Origin: an uncultured Clostridia bacterium
GTDB taxonomy: Bacteria; Bacillota; Clostridia; TANB77; CAG-508
Reading direction: 5' to 3'
Assembly: GCA_948857205.1 (NCBI GenBank)
Contig: CAQPRV010000021.1
Span: 1 to 8,482 of the forward strand
DNA: 8,482 bases
Under the pieces are notes generated by a model. The model did not search any database. It saw only the letters and a program-made list of their open reading frames with translations, and was not told where the DNA came from. Positions within the stretch are counted from its first letter, which is position 1. Each line of letters opens with the position of its first letter. Below, in pieces: positions 1 to 7,800 of this stretch. Position numbers and translations under genes: made by a program.

Positions 1-20
1 AAGAATAAGAGATAAAGTTT

Positions 21-105
21 AAAAACTCCATAGAAAGTCCGCAGTTTGTGCAATTAAACTAAACGATGTAAGTTTTATCTGCCAAGAGCTTCTAGTGGAG
101 TTTTT
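21..105. repeat. Long-loop inverted repeat with T tract
   Basis: Bases 21-35 (AAAAACTCCATAGAA) pair with 90-105, giving 15 base pairs with one bulged G at 95. On the plus strand the second arm runs into seven T residues (101-107), and on the minus strand the other arm ends in five T residues. It could therefore act as a terminator in either direction, although the 54-base loop is long for one. It interleaves with the inverted repeat at 60-126, so both stems can form together only as a pseudoknot; otherwise they exclude each other. Confidence 0.6.
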
Positions 106-126
106 TTCTTAAACTTACATCGTTTA
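60..126. repeat. Perfect 16-bp inverted repeat
   Basis: TAAACGATGTAAGTTT at 60-75 is repeated perfectly in inverted orientation at 111-126, with 35 bases between the arms. One arm of the 21-105 repeat lies inside this loop. The order A-B-A'-B' resembles an attenuator with alternative stems or a pseudoknotted RNA. A recombination or replication site at a mobile-element end is also possible. I recognise no known element end here. Confidence 0.7.
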
Positions 127-139
127 ATTTCTTATTCAT
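92..139 (-). CDS. Possible 15-codon leader or remnant ORF
   Basis: An ATG (139-137) directly follows the hydrolase stop codon (142-140) and opens 15 codons, MNKKLNDVSLRKKLH, ending in TAG at 94-92. The peptide covers one arm of each of the two inverted repeats, so it could be a leader peptide whose translation selects between RNA stems, by translational coupling to the hydrolase. The ribosome binding site is weak and I recognise no family. It may be a chance ORF. Confidence 0.2.
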   Translation of the reverse strand: MNKKLNDVSLRKKLH

Positions 140-997
140 TTATCTTTCATCTAAAAACTTGGTATTTGTTCTATTTCTTTCTTCTAATTGTCTTTGTTCA
201 TTTTCAGATTTTGTTTTAGTATTATCAAATGATTTGCTTTTCAAGTTTCTATTTCTATTAGCAATAAGCTCGTTAATTGCCATAACATATTGTTGTGGAT
301 TATTTATGCTAAAATCTCCATGATAATAATTAGGTAACACTTCAATTCTGCTTCCATTTATCTTTTTATGAATTATACTTGCTGATTTTTTCATTATTGG
401 TCTTTCTTTATCTCCTACAACTACTAAAACTTTCGATTTTGTGCTTGATAAAGAATCTTTAATTTCATATTTTGAGTTTGCTTCCATAAAAGCAATCATA
501 TCTTCCTTACTAATTTTACAAGTATCTCTATAATATTCACTAAATAAATCTTCTCTTATTTTTAAAGACTTAAATTGCATTTGTGAAAACCATTTCTTTG
601 ATATTAGCCCATAACTCATAGAAAAAGCTGGTCTAATCATTTTATATGTTGCTTTCATAGGAATTGCTAATGCACTCTCAATAATAGCACAATCACAAAT
701 ATCATTTTTCCTTGATAAAATTTCTAAAAGAATCTGTCCTCCTAATGATAATCCTCCCATTAAGCGAATATGACCATTATAATTATTAGTTATATAATCT
801 ATAATTTCTTGTGCATTATCTTCTATGCTTGTAAAACTTCTATCACTATCTGAATGTCCATCTAATATTGGAATAACAATATGATAACTTTCTTGTAATT
901 TTTCTGCTTCTTCTCTATAATTCCACCAAGAAAGACCACCACCATGTAATAACATTATTGTATCTTTATTATTATCTCCATATTCTTTAAAGTTCAT
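140..997 (-). CDS. Alpha/beta hydrolase, possible antibiotic-modifying esterase
   Basis: This 285-residue cytoplasmic alpha/beta-hydrolase-fold protein has no signal peptide or membrane segment. An oxyanion-hole HGGG motif is at residues 18-21. The nucleophile elbow GGLSLGG has Ser84. The likely acid is Asp196 (VVGDKE) and the likely base is His226 (YYHGD). A helical cap appears to fill residues 110-180. After about residue 250 there is a polar, charged tail of some 35 residues that is not part of the fold. The ATG at 997 is preceded by a G-rich ribosome binding site (GGGGG near 1004-1008). The gene starts 46 bp after the Msr(D)-like ABC-F gene on the same strand with no terminator between, so the two are probably cotranscribed. 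Substrate is unknown. A macrolide or other ester antibiotic is inferred from context only. Confidence 0.85.
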   Translation of the reverse strand: MNFKEYGDNNKDTIMLLHGGGLSWWNYREEAEKLQESYHIVIPILDGHSDSDRSFTSIEDNAQEIIDYITNNYNGHIRLMGGLSLGGQILLEILSRKNDICDCAIIESALAIPMKATYKMIRPAFSMSYGLISKKWFSQMQFKSLKIREDLFSEYYRDTCKISKEDMIAFMEANSKYEIKDSLSSTKSKVLVVVGDKERPIMKKSASIIHKKINGSRIEVLPNYYHGDFSINNPQQYVMAINELIANRNRNLKSKSFDNTKTKSENEQRQLEERNRTNTKFLDER

Positions 998-1043
998 TTA
1001 TTATTCCCCCATTCCTAGTGATATATTGTAATTTATTGTTATG

Positions 1044-2489
1044 TTATTCCATTATTTTATTATCTTTAATTTCATATACAATATCTGCTACATTTTGTAC
1101 TAATCGTTTATCATGTGATATAAATATTATTGTACCTTTATATTGTTTCATAAGGCTTTCTAATGCTTCTATACTTGGTATATCTAAATAATTATTAGGT
1201 TCATCCATAATTAGTACATTATATCTTCCAAGCAACATTTTACATAATAATATTTTTACAATTTCTCCACCACTTAATGTTTTCATTTTTCTAGTAATTA
1301 CATTTTGGTTTAATCCTAACATTGCTATCATACTTCTTATTTCTGACACCTGATAATCTGATTCTTCTTTTAAAAACTCTAAAACATTTTTTTCTTTTTC
1401 AAACTTATATCCATTTTGTGCAAAATAACCAATTTGTACTTTGGGAGATATTTCTATTCCAGTTTCTTTATTTAAAATCATTTTTATTAATGTGGTTTTT
1501 CCAGTTCCATTTGCTCCAGTAATTGCTACTTTTTTGCCAAGTGGTATTTTAAATTTTGCATCTTCAAATATTATTTTATTACCAATTTTTTTATTTAGAT
1601 TATCACTTATAATTGGAACAGGATTATATATCTCAAGCGAACCACTAATTCTAAAATGTATTTGCCTTTCTTTTATTGGTTTACTTATTTCTTCTAGCTC
1701 TTCTATTCTTTTTTCTACTGCTTTTGCTGATTTATGAAGTGCTTTTTCTTTACTCCCTGTTGATTTTTGATGTGCTAATCTTCCACCATTTTCTGTACTT
1801 TTTTGATTTTTACTTTTTCCAACTTTTTGTGCTTGCTTTTGTTTTTCAGTAATTATTTTTTCTAGCCTTTGCTTTTCATTTATATATTGTTCATATTTTT
1901 TTAAGTGGGTTTGCTTTTCTTGTTCTTTTTGTTCTATATAATCTGTATAATTCCCCCAATATTCTGTAATTTTGCCATTTTCAATTTCCCATATCTTATT
2001 TACAACTTCATCTAAAAAATATCTATCGTGGCTGATTACTACTACACTTCCAGAATAATATTTTAATGTTTTTGTTATATAATCAATACTGTCTTTATCT
2101 AAATTACAAGTAGGTTCATCTGCAAATATGCCATCACTATTTTCTGATAATGCTTTTGCTATTTTTAATTTTGTTTCTTCTCCTCCTGATAGATTATTAC
2201 CTTCTACATTATGAACATTTAATTTACCTAATATAGATTTATCTTCTATGTTGGTTATATCTATTTGCTCTAATTGTGGAATATATGATATTTTTCCATA
2301 AGTTTTAATCTCTGCTGTTTTTAATTCTATTTGTCCTAATAAGACTTTTAATAATGTTGTTTTGCCACTACCATTTTTTCCTACTATTCCGATTTTATCA
2401 TAGTTATATATTTCTAAATTATCAATATTTAAAATTTGTCTTCCATTATATTCTAAATCTATATTTTTTGCTTTTACTATTAAATCCAT
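1044..2489 (-). CDS. Msr(D)-like ABC-F ribosome-protection ATPase
   Basis: This 481-residue soluble twin ABC ATPase has no transmembrane domain. The first nucleotide-binding domain has Walker A GKNGSGKT (37-44), signature LSGGE (100-104), Walker B IFADEP (121-126, Glu125 catalytic) and H-loop SHD (153-155). A charged coiled-coil linker spans about 186-270 and includes the stretch GRLAHQKSTGSKEKA. The second domain has Walker A (325-332), LSGGE (405-409) and LIMDEP (426-431). Length, linker wording and C-terminus match Msr(D)/Mel closely by eye (family about 487 residues). Members bind the ribosomal E site and dislodge macrolides or related exit-tunnel drugs using ATP. The start is ATG 2489 with AAAGGAG at 2503-2497. 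A promoter, leader peptide and paired RNA stems lie upstream, as in inducible resistance genes. The family is secure; the exact drug range is not. Confidence 0.93.
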   Translation of the reverse strand: MDLIVKAKNIDLEYNGRQILNIDNLEIYNYDKIGIVGKNGSGKTTLLKVLLGQIELKTAEIKTYGKISYIPQLEQIDITNIEDKSILGKLNVHNVEGNNLSGGEETKLKIAKALSENSDGIFADEPTCNLDKDSIDYITKTLKYYSGSVVVISHDRYFLDEVVNKIWEIENGKITEYWGNYTDYIEQKEQEKQTHLKKYEQYINEKQRLEKIITEKQKQAQKVGKSKNQKSTENGGRLAHQKSTGSKEKALHKSAKAVEKRIEELEEISKPIKERQIHFRISGSLEIYNPVPIISDNLNKKIGNKIIFEDAKFKIPLGKKVAITGANGTGKTTLIKMILNKETGIEISPKVQIGYFAQNGYKFEKEKNVLEFLKEESDYQVSEIRSMIAMLGLNQNVITRKMKTLSGGEIVKILLCKMLLGRYNVLIMDEPNNYLDIPSIEALESLMKQYKGTIIFISHDKRLVQNVADIVYEIKDNKIME

Positions 2490-2567
2490 TTATTTACTCC
2501 TTTATTACATTTCGTATTTTTATACGAGTTACTGTAATAATGTTCTTATCACGAAATAACTCGTGAT
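2490..2567 (-). promoter_or_regulatory. Putative attenuator stems before ABC-F gene
   Basis: In the minus-strand transcript, ATCACGA (2567-2561) pairs with TCGTGAT (2554-2548) around a six-base loop right after the leader-peptide stop. CGAGTTA inside that hairpin (2563-2557) can instead pair with TAACTCG (2531-2525). Further down, TTATTAC (2540-2534) pairs with GTAATAA (2508-2502), overlapping the first A residues of the AAAGGAG ribosome binding site. A small hairpin TCGTA/TACGA (2527-2512) sits inside it. These mutually exclusive pairings suggest translational or transcriptional attenuation. No T-run terminator is visible, so control of ribosome access seems more likely. Confidence 0.55.
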
Positions 2568-2568
2568 C

Positions 2569-2589
2569 TTACCATATTCTTGGTATCAT
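2569..2589 (-). CDS. Six-codon leader peptide MIPRIW
   Basis: ATG 2589-2587 opens Met-Ile-Pro-Arg-Ile-Trp and stops at TAA 2571-2569. An AGGAG at 2602-2598 lies eight bases upstream, which is ideal spacing and as strong as that of the main genes. The reading frame follows a consensus promoter, and its stop is two bases before a hairpin. Short leaders of this kind stall drug-bound ribosomes in inducible erm, msr(D) and other ABC-F genes; Msr(D) itself is known to have a similarly tiny leader. Function here is inferred from position and architecture. Confidence 0.65.
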   Translation of the reverse strand: MIPRIW

Positions 2590-2604
2590 ATTTATCTCTC
2601 CTCT

Positions 2605-2615
2605 ACAACTTACTA
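2605..2615 (-). repeat. 11-bp leader element, copy 1
   Basis: The minus strand reads TAGTAAGTTGT here, two bases upstream of the AGGAG of the leader peptide. The identical 11 bases occur in the flavodoxin leader at 3178-3188, also next to its ribosome binding site. It is either a shared regulatory site or a trace of duplicated leader DNA. Confidence 0.6.
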
Positions 2616-2627
2616 ATTGATGTTACT

Positions 2628-2656
2628 ATTATATAATAAAAGACTGACATTATCAA
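2628..2656 (-). promoter_or_regulatory. Sigma-A promoter of ABC-F operon
   Basis: TTGATA (2656-2651) and TATAAT (2633-2628) are separated by exactly 17 bases, close to the ideal housekeeping promoter. The -35 hexamer overlaps the TGA stop of the flavodoxin gene. Transcription should begin near 2621, just before the shared TAGTAAGTTGT element and the leader-peptide ribosome binding site. Confidence 0.8.
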
Positions 2657-3159
2657 CTAATTATTAGCCCTATATATTGTAATTTTTCACTATTTAATAC
2701 TTTTATAAATCTGTCAATATTTTCGTTTAATATTTTTATTTCTTTATTCTTATCTATGTTTTTGCTTACCATTTTTGTAATAAATTTATCGAAGCCTTTT
2801 TGTTTTTGTATATCCATTTCTCCTCCAAAAGTATCATAAATAATGGCAGTATCTAATAAATCCTTTGGAATATTTTGTTCATAATAACTTTTCCAATTTT
2901 CATTAAAACCACAGCAAATAAAATATGCTACCTTTTTTGATTTTAAGTTTTCAATATTATTAATCAAAAACTTTTTTATTTTTTTGTCTATCATTCCCAT
3001 TCTAATTGGAGTGCCTATAACAATTAAATCATATTTGTTTATATCTTCATTTTGATTTAATATATTTACAATTTTAGAATCTTTTAACTGCCTATTTATT
3101 TCTTTAGCACATTTTTCCGTTGTTCCTGTTTTACTAGCATAAATAATTAAAGTTTTCAA
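2653..3159 (-). CDS. Flavodoxin-domain protein
   Basis: This 168-residue protein has a flavodoxin fold. It begins with a beta strand, then an FMN phosphate-binding loop, SKTGTTE at residues 9-15. GTPIRMGMID (49-58) is the typical second flavin-contacting segment. A cysteine pair (ICCG, 81-84) follows, and the C-terminus is helical. The closest type is the HemG/flavodoxin_5 group common in Clostridia, which act as cytoplasmic electron carriers or small oxidoreductases; the partner is unknown. The start is TTG 3159-3157, chosen because AGGAGG (3172-3167) lies seven bases upstream and the sequence opens directly into the first strand. It has its own promoter and a hairpin abutting the ribosome binding site. 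Its TGA overlaps the -35 of the next promoter, so read-through into the resistance unit is possible. Confidence 0.88.
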   Translation of the reverse strand: MKTLIIYASKTGTTEKCAKEINRQLKDSKIVNILNQNEDINKYDLIVIGTPIRMGMIDKKIKKFLINNIENLKSKKVAYFICCGFNENWKSYYEQNIPKDLLDTAIIYDTFGGEMDIQKQKGFDKFITKMVSKNIDKNKEIKILNENIDRFIKVLNSEKLQYIGLIIS

Positions 3160-3173
3160 ATTATTTCCTCCTA

Positions 3174-3197
3174 CTCGACAACTTACTATCTGTCGAG
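3174..3197 (-). promoter_or_regulatory. Hairpin/operator abutting flavodoxin RBS
   Basis: CTCGACA (3197-3191) and TGTCGAG (3180-3174) form a perfect 7-bp inverted repeat around a 10-base loop. It begins at or next to the predicted transcription start (about 3194) and ends one base before the AGGAGG. It could be a repressor operator in DNA, or an RNA hairpin affecting translation. The loop and second arm contain the 11-bp element shared with the ABC-F leader. Confidence 0.55.
3178..3188 (-). repeat. 11-bp leader element, copy 2
   Basis: TAGTAAGTTGT, identical to 2615-2605 and in the same orientation. Here it is embedded in the CTCGACA hairpin, five bases before AGGAGG. Confidence 0.6.
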
Positions 3198-3200
3198 ATG

Positions 3201-3229
3201 ATTATACCATATCTTTTTATAAAAAGATA
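3201..3229 (-). promoter_or_regulatory. Flavodoxin promoter with 20-bp palindrome
   Basis: An extended -10, TGGTATAAT, has its TATAAT at 3206-3201. Immediately upstream, 3229-3210 is a perfect 20-bp palindrome, TATCTTTTTATAAAAAGATA, filling the spacer and -35 region. GTATCTT occurs again just upstream (3240-3234), so there are several half-sites. There is no good -35 hexamer (TATCTT at the 17-base distance). This suggests repression or activation by a dimeric MarR-, HxlR- or TetR-type regulator, which is not encoded in the window. Confidence 0.6.
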
Positions 3230-3270
3230 CAAGAAGATACTAATTTTTTAATATCTCCTTTGCATATAGA

Positions 3271-4854
3271 TTACCTTTCATGGTCTTTGTTTTTATCTTT
3301 TTCATTTTCTTCTATTTCATCATTTGATGTATCTAATACTTGCTTTTCTTTTTCATCTAGCTTTAATAAAATATTTAATTCTTCAAGTTTTTTCATTTTT
3401 TCTTTTAATTCTTCTTCTTTTGGAAATGGCTTTTGAACTTCTATTTTTGCTGTTTCAAGTTGCTTTTCAATATCTTCTATTCTCAACTTTGCATCTGGAA
3501 TCTTATCTTTTATTGCTTCTAGTGCATTATTTATTCTTGTAATATTACCAAAAGTATCACTACCTAAAAAAATACTATAACTATATTTATTTCTCATAGT
3601 CATAGTAAATTTCTTTTCTACTGAATTAAAACCAAGTTCTAATCTAAATCCCCTATATTCTCCTATATCTTCAATATCTGGATTTGATTTTGATTTGCAA
3701 ACTTCTAGTATTGCTTTTCCTGCTTGCTCTTTATCAGTATATTCAATTCCTTTAAGTGTCATTTTAGAAAAGCCATCTTCATTTGGTATTGTGTTATCTT
3801 CTAGCTGCTTGACATCAGCTTCTAGTGCATCGACCTTTTCTTGTATCTCTTTTATTTGATTTGGATATGATCTTGCAATTTTATCTTCTAAATCATAAAT
3901 CTGGCTTTGATAACTTTGTCTTACTATTTTTAATTTTGCAACTTCTGAATCTAACTGTGTCTTTTCTAGTATATATTTATTTCCTGTTGCTAAAGCCTTA
4001 ATTTCTCCATAGCTCAATGCCGTTTCATCTATATCATCTGCTGTTCTATCTGGAGTCTTTGAAGTCATTATTTGTGATATAAAGCCTTGCTTTCTCTCTA
4101 ACATTTGGAATAAATAAGCATCAAATGTTTTCTCTGTTACATAGGTGTATATATGCACTTGCTTATTTTGATTTCCTTGTCGTACTCCTCTACCATTTCT
4201 TTGTGTTAAATCTGCTGGTCTATATGGTGTGTCTAAATGATGCAAGGCAATTATTTTATCTTGCACATTTGTACCTGCTCCCATTTTGCTTGTACTTCCC
4301 ATTAACACTCTAATTTCGCCTTTTCTTACTTTAGCAAATAGTTCTTTCTTTTTAGTTTCATTATCTGCTTCATGTATAAAGGCAATTTCTTCTCGTGGAA
4401 TACCTTTTAATACTAGCTTTCTTCTTAAATCGTTATAAACATCAGTAAATACATAATTTCCCTCGTCATCAAATTTTTCTTCAAATTGCTTTGGTGTAGA
4501 CAAATCACAGAATACTAATTGTGTTAGTTTTTGTTCTTTATTTTCTTCCCATATTTTATAGATGTTATTTGCACAAGTTCCAACTTTTCCATTTTCATTA
4601 TCTTCTAACATTTCATTCATAAGTCTTTGGTCTAGTGCAAGTTTTCTACCCTCATTAGTAATTTTTAGCATATTATCTTCGCTAGGATCTACACTACCTT
4701 TTCTAATAGCTTCTGCTCTTTCTCCTAACTCTGCTACCATATCTTGCTGCATTTGACTAGGTTTTACTATTTCATCATGCCTTACTACTTCTGGTGTTGG
4801 TAAATTTAAAGTATCAGCAGTTTGAATATCTGCAACTTCTTTGAATAAACTCAT
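3271..4854 (-). CDS. Piece 5: helicase C-terminal lobe and coiled-coil tail
   Basis: Corresponds to joined residues 1179-1705; ATG 4854 is the internal Met of LPELMSLFKEVADI. It holds the RecA-like lobe 2: LTQLVFCDLSTPK, VLMGSTSKMGAGTNVQDK (motif V) and LTQRNGRGVRQGNQN (motif VI with the arginine finger). YVTEKTFDAYLFQ follows, then long heptad-rich helices. The tail from about 1630 is very acidic and lysine-rich. The natural C-terminus is intact at TAA 3273-3271. Confidence 0.88.
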   Translation of the reverse strand: MSLFKEVADIQTADTLNLPTPEVVRHDEIVKPSQMQQDMVAELGERAEAIRKGSVDPSEDNMLKITNEGRKLALDQRLMNEMLEDNENGKVGTCANNIYKIWEENKEQKLTQLVFCDLSTPKQFEEKFDDEGNYVFTDVYNDLRRKLVLKGIPREEIAFIHEADNETKKKELFAKVRKGEIRVLMGSTSKMGAGTNVQDKIIALHHLDTPYRPADLTQRNGRGVRQGNQNKQVHIYTYVTEKTFDAYLFQMLERKQGFISQIMTSKTPDRTADDIDETALSYGEIKALATGNKYILEKTQLDSEVAKLKIVRQSYQSQIYDLEDKIARSYPNQIKEIQEKVDALEADVKQLEDNTIPNEDGFSKMTLKGIEYTDKEQAGKAILEVCKSKSNPDIEDIGEYRGFRLELGFNSVEKKFTMTMRNKYSYSIFLGSDTFGNITRINNALEAIKDKIPDAKLRIEDIEKQLETAKIEVQKPFPKEEELKEKMKKLEELNILLKLDEKEKQVLDTSNDEIEENEKDKNKDHER

Positions 4855-7800
4855 TAACTCTGGTAAATTATGAAATTTTGAGAATCTTGTTTTACTCCTA
4901 TAACTTGTTCCGTTCTGGCGAAAGTTCCATTGCAGTTACTGTTTCCCCAAAAATAGATGCCCAATTATCAAAATGTTCAAGTCCCATTTTTCTTAAATCA
5001 TTATATTGTAAATATCGTTGCATAGTATATAATTCTACCATTGAGTTACTTACAGGTGTACCTGTTGCAAATACTACCCCTCTGCCCTCTGTTATCTCAT
5101 CCATATAACGACATTTCATATATAAATCACTACTCTTTTGTGCATCTGTCTGTGAAATTCCACCTACATTGTTCATTTTAGTATATAAAAATAAATTCTT
5201 GTAGTTATGTGCTTCATCTACAAATATTTTATCTATTCCTAACTGTTCAAAGTTGATTACATCATCTTTTCTTGTTTGTGAATTTAATTTCTCAAGTTTG
5301 CTTTCTAACCCTCGTCTTGTTTTTTCCATTTGTTTTATAGTAAAATTCTCTGCCTTATCTCTTTTAGCTTGTGCTATTCCTGCTATAATATCTGCAATTT
5401 GCTTTTCAATTAGCTGCTGTTGTCTTTCTATTGACATAGGAATCTTTTCAAATTGTGAATGTCCGTATAATTACTGCATCAAAATCTCCAGTAGCAATAC
5501 GAGAGCAAAACTTTTTTCTGTTAGCTGTTGCAAAGTCTTTTTTAGTTGCTACCATAATGTTTGCACTTGGATATAACTGTAAGAACTCTGCTGCGAATTG
5601 TTCAATGATGTGATTAGGCACAACAAAAATAGACTTGTTACAAAGTCCAAGCCTTTTACTTTCCATAGCACCGAGCAACCATTTCAAAGGTCTTTCCTGC
5701 TCCGTACCTCATGTGCTAGCAGTGTATTTCTTCCATACAAAATATGAGCAATGGCATTTTGTTGATGCTTCCTTAATTTTATCTCTGGATTCATACCTAC
5801 AAAATTCAAATGACTTCCGTCATATTCACGAGGACGAATGCTATTGAATTTATCATTATATAACCTTACTAATCGTTCTCTTCTTTCTACATCATTAAAA
5901 ATCCAATCTTCAAATGCTTGCTTAATTTGGTCTTGCTTTGCTTGTGCAATAGCTGTTTCTTTTGCATTAAATTCTCTCTTCTTGTTTCCGTCAATATCTG
6001 TTACAGTATCAAATACTTTCACATCTTTTAAATTTAATGTTTTTTCAATAATTTCATAGGCATTTACTCTATTTGTCCCATAAGTTTTATTCGCTTTTAC
6101 ATTTGAATAATCATAATTTTTACTTGTTATATACCATTGTGAATTATACTCACTAAATTTTACTTTCATATTCCATTGTGCATGATTTGGAGTTTCTAAC
6201 AATTCATACATAAAACTATCAATAATCTCTGTTGGTATCCATGTTGCCCCTAACTTTATTCCAATTTCATTAGCTGTTAAATCTTTTGGCATTACTTGTT
6301 TTAATGCTTCTATATTAGTTGCAAATTCTGGGTGCATTCCAACTGATGCTTCTGCCATTTTTAGTTTTTCTCTTATATTTCCTGAAAGGTATTCATCACT
6401 TGTTACATATTTATTATTTTCCATAGGAAGTTTATAAATAATACCATCTAGTTCTTTTACTAACTCTTCTTGTGTTTTGTTTGTAAGTTTTGACATATAT
6501 TCTAAATCAACACTTGCTTTCTCTGATAATGATACAATTAGTGCTTCATTTGCAGTATCAACACTTGTTATCTCTTTATATGCTTTGATAGTTCTTTTTG
6601 AGAACATATCTGCTTTTCTCACAAATCTGCCCTCGCTGTCCATTACTTCTAATGAACATAGTAAATAATAACTACTGTCAGCTTCAAAAGCTAAACGATT
6701 TCCTCTACTGTTGATAATTCCATATTTCTTAACATAGTTGTCATACATTCTATTTAATTTTGCTTGTGCTACTTTTATGTTTTCTTCTGGATAATCTTCT
6801 GTTTGTAAATCTATTAAATCTCTTACACAATCACGAAGTTCTATCATTCCTTTTATTCTGCTTATTGTAGTAATTGGCAGGTCTTGTTCTGCCATTACAC
6901 TATTTTCTCTAAAATATACTTTTCCATCAATAATAGTATAAGAAAAGTTTTTTACAGAAGGATCTGCTGGGAGCATTGTTTCTTCTCTTTCTTCAATATC
7001 TCCTATTTCGTATTCTGTAATTTCTCCTTCTATCTTCTCTTTTGCTTCATCTAATAAAGTCTTTAATTCTATTCCCTCATAAGGTTTACAAGTCGAATCT
7101 GGTCTACCATATTGTGTAGGCTCCATTTCCATTGTTCCTAGTATCATGTCTGGATTATCGACAAAATATTTATTCATTGTAATACCATTTTTATCAGTAT
7201 CTAAATAAACCCAGTCTGGCATAATGTCTGTCATATTCTCTCTTTTTTTCAAAAATAGTATATCTGAAGTTACTTTTGTTCCTGCGTTTTTTGTAAATGT
7301 GTTATTAGGTAGCCTTATCGCTCCCAATAGCTCTGCTCTTTGTGCAATATACTTTCTAACTTCTGAATTCTTTTTGTCCATTGTTCCTTTTGAGGTAATA
7401 AAAGCAATAACCCCACCGTGGTCTAACCTTATCTAGTGTTTTTGCAAAAAAGTAATCATGTGTTAGAAACTTATTCTTATTGTATCTTTTATCGTTTGGC
7501 TTATATTCATCAAATGGTACATTGCCGAACTGCTACATCAAAAAAGCTATCTGGTAATTCTACTTTTTCATAGGCATTTACTGCTATTGTAGACTTTTGA
7601 TATAATTGTTGTGCTATTCTTCCAGATATAGAATCAATCTCAACACCATACATTTTGCATTCTTTTAATTGTGTTGGTAACATTCCAAAGAAATTTCCAA
7701 CACCACATGATGGCTCTAATATATTTGCTTCTTTTAATCCCATATTTTGTAGTATTTCATACATTGAATTGATTACAATAGGTGGTGTGTAAAATGCTGT

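Noticed and set aside
3255..3261. AAAGGAG on the minus strand after the giant gene
   Set aside because: It looks like a ribosome binding site, but no start codon follows at a usable distance, so it is at most a relic.
1322..7436. Plus-strand open frames across the window
   Set aside because: They are short, rich in Leu/Phe/Ser from antisense AT-rich coding DNA, lack ribosome binding sites and lie opposite well-supported genes.
4898..7512. UGA recoding (Mycoplasma-like code)
   Set aside because: UGG is used for Trp, the flavodoxin gene ends naturally at UGA, and reading UGA as sense would not restore the frame at any site. Two of the literal stops after shift sites are UAG and UAA.
4910..7527. 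Homopolymer-type sequencing errors
   Set aside because: The extra base is a C next to A or T on one side and GG on the other, so it does not lengthen a homopolymer run. Other GG-containing glycine codons in the gene are unaffected. Some other systematic artefact cannot be excluded without reads.
4910..7527. Simple reassignment of CGG to another amino acid
   Set aside because: Reading CGG as any triplet leaves the downstream frame wrong, and stop codons follow within a few codons at sites 1, 3, 4, 5 and 6.
4910..7527. prfB-like programmed frameshift signals
   Set aside because: There is no slippery CUU-UGA, and no consistent upstream Shine-Dalgarno-like sequence; only site 3 has a nearby GAGG. 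A shared stimulator is not visible.
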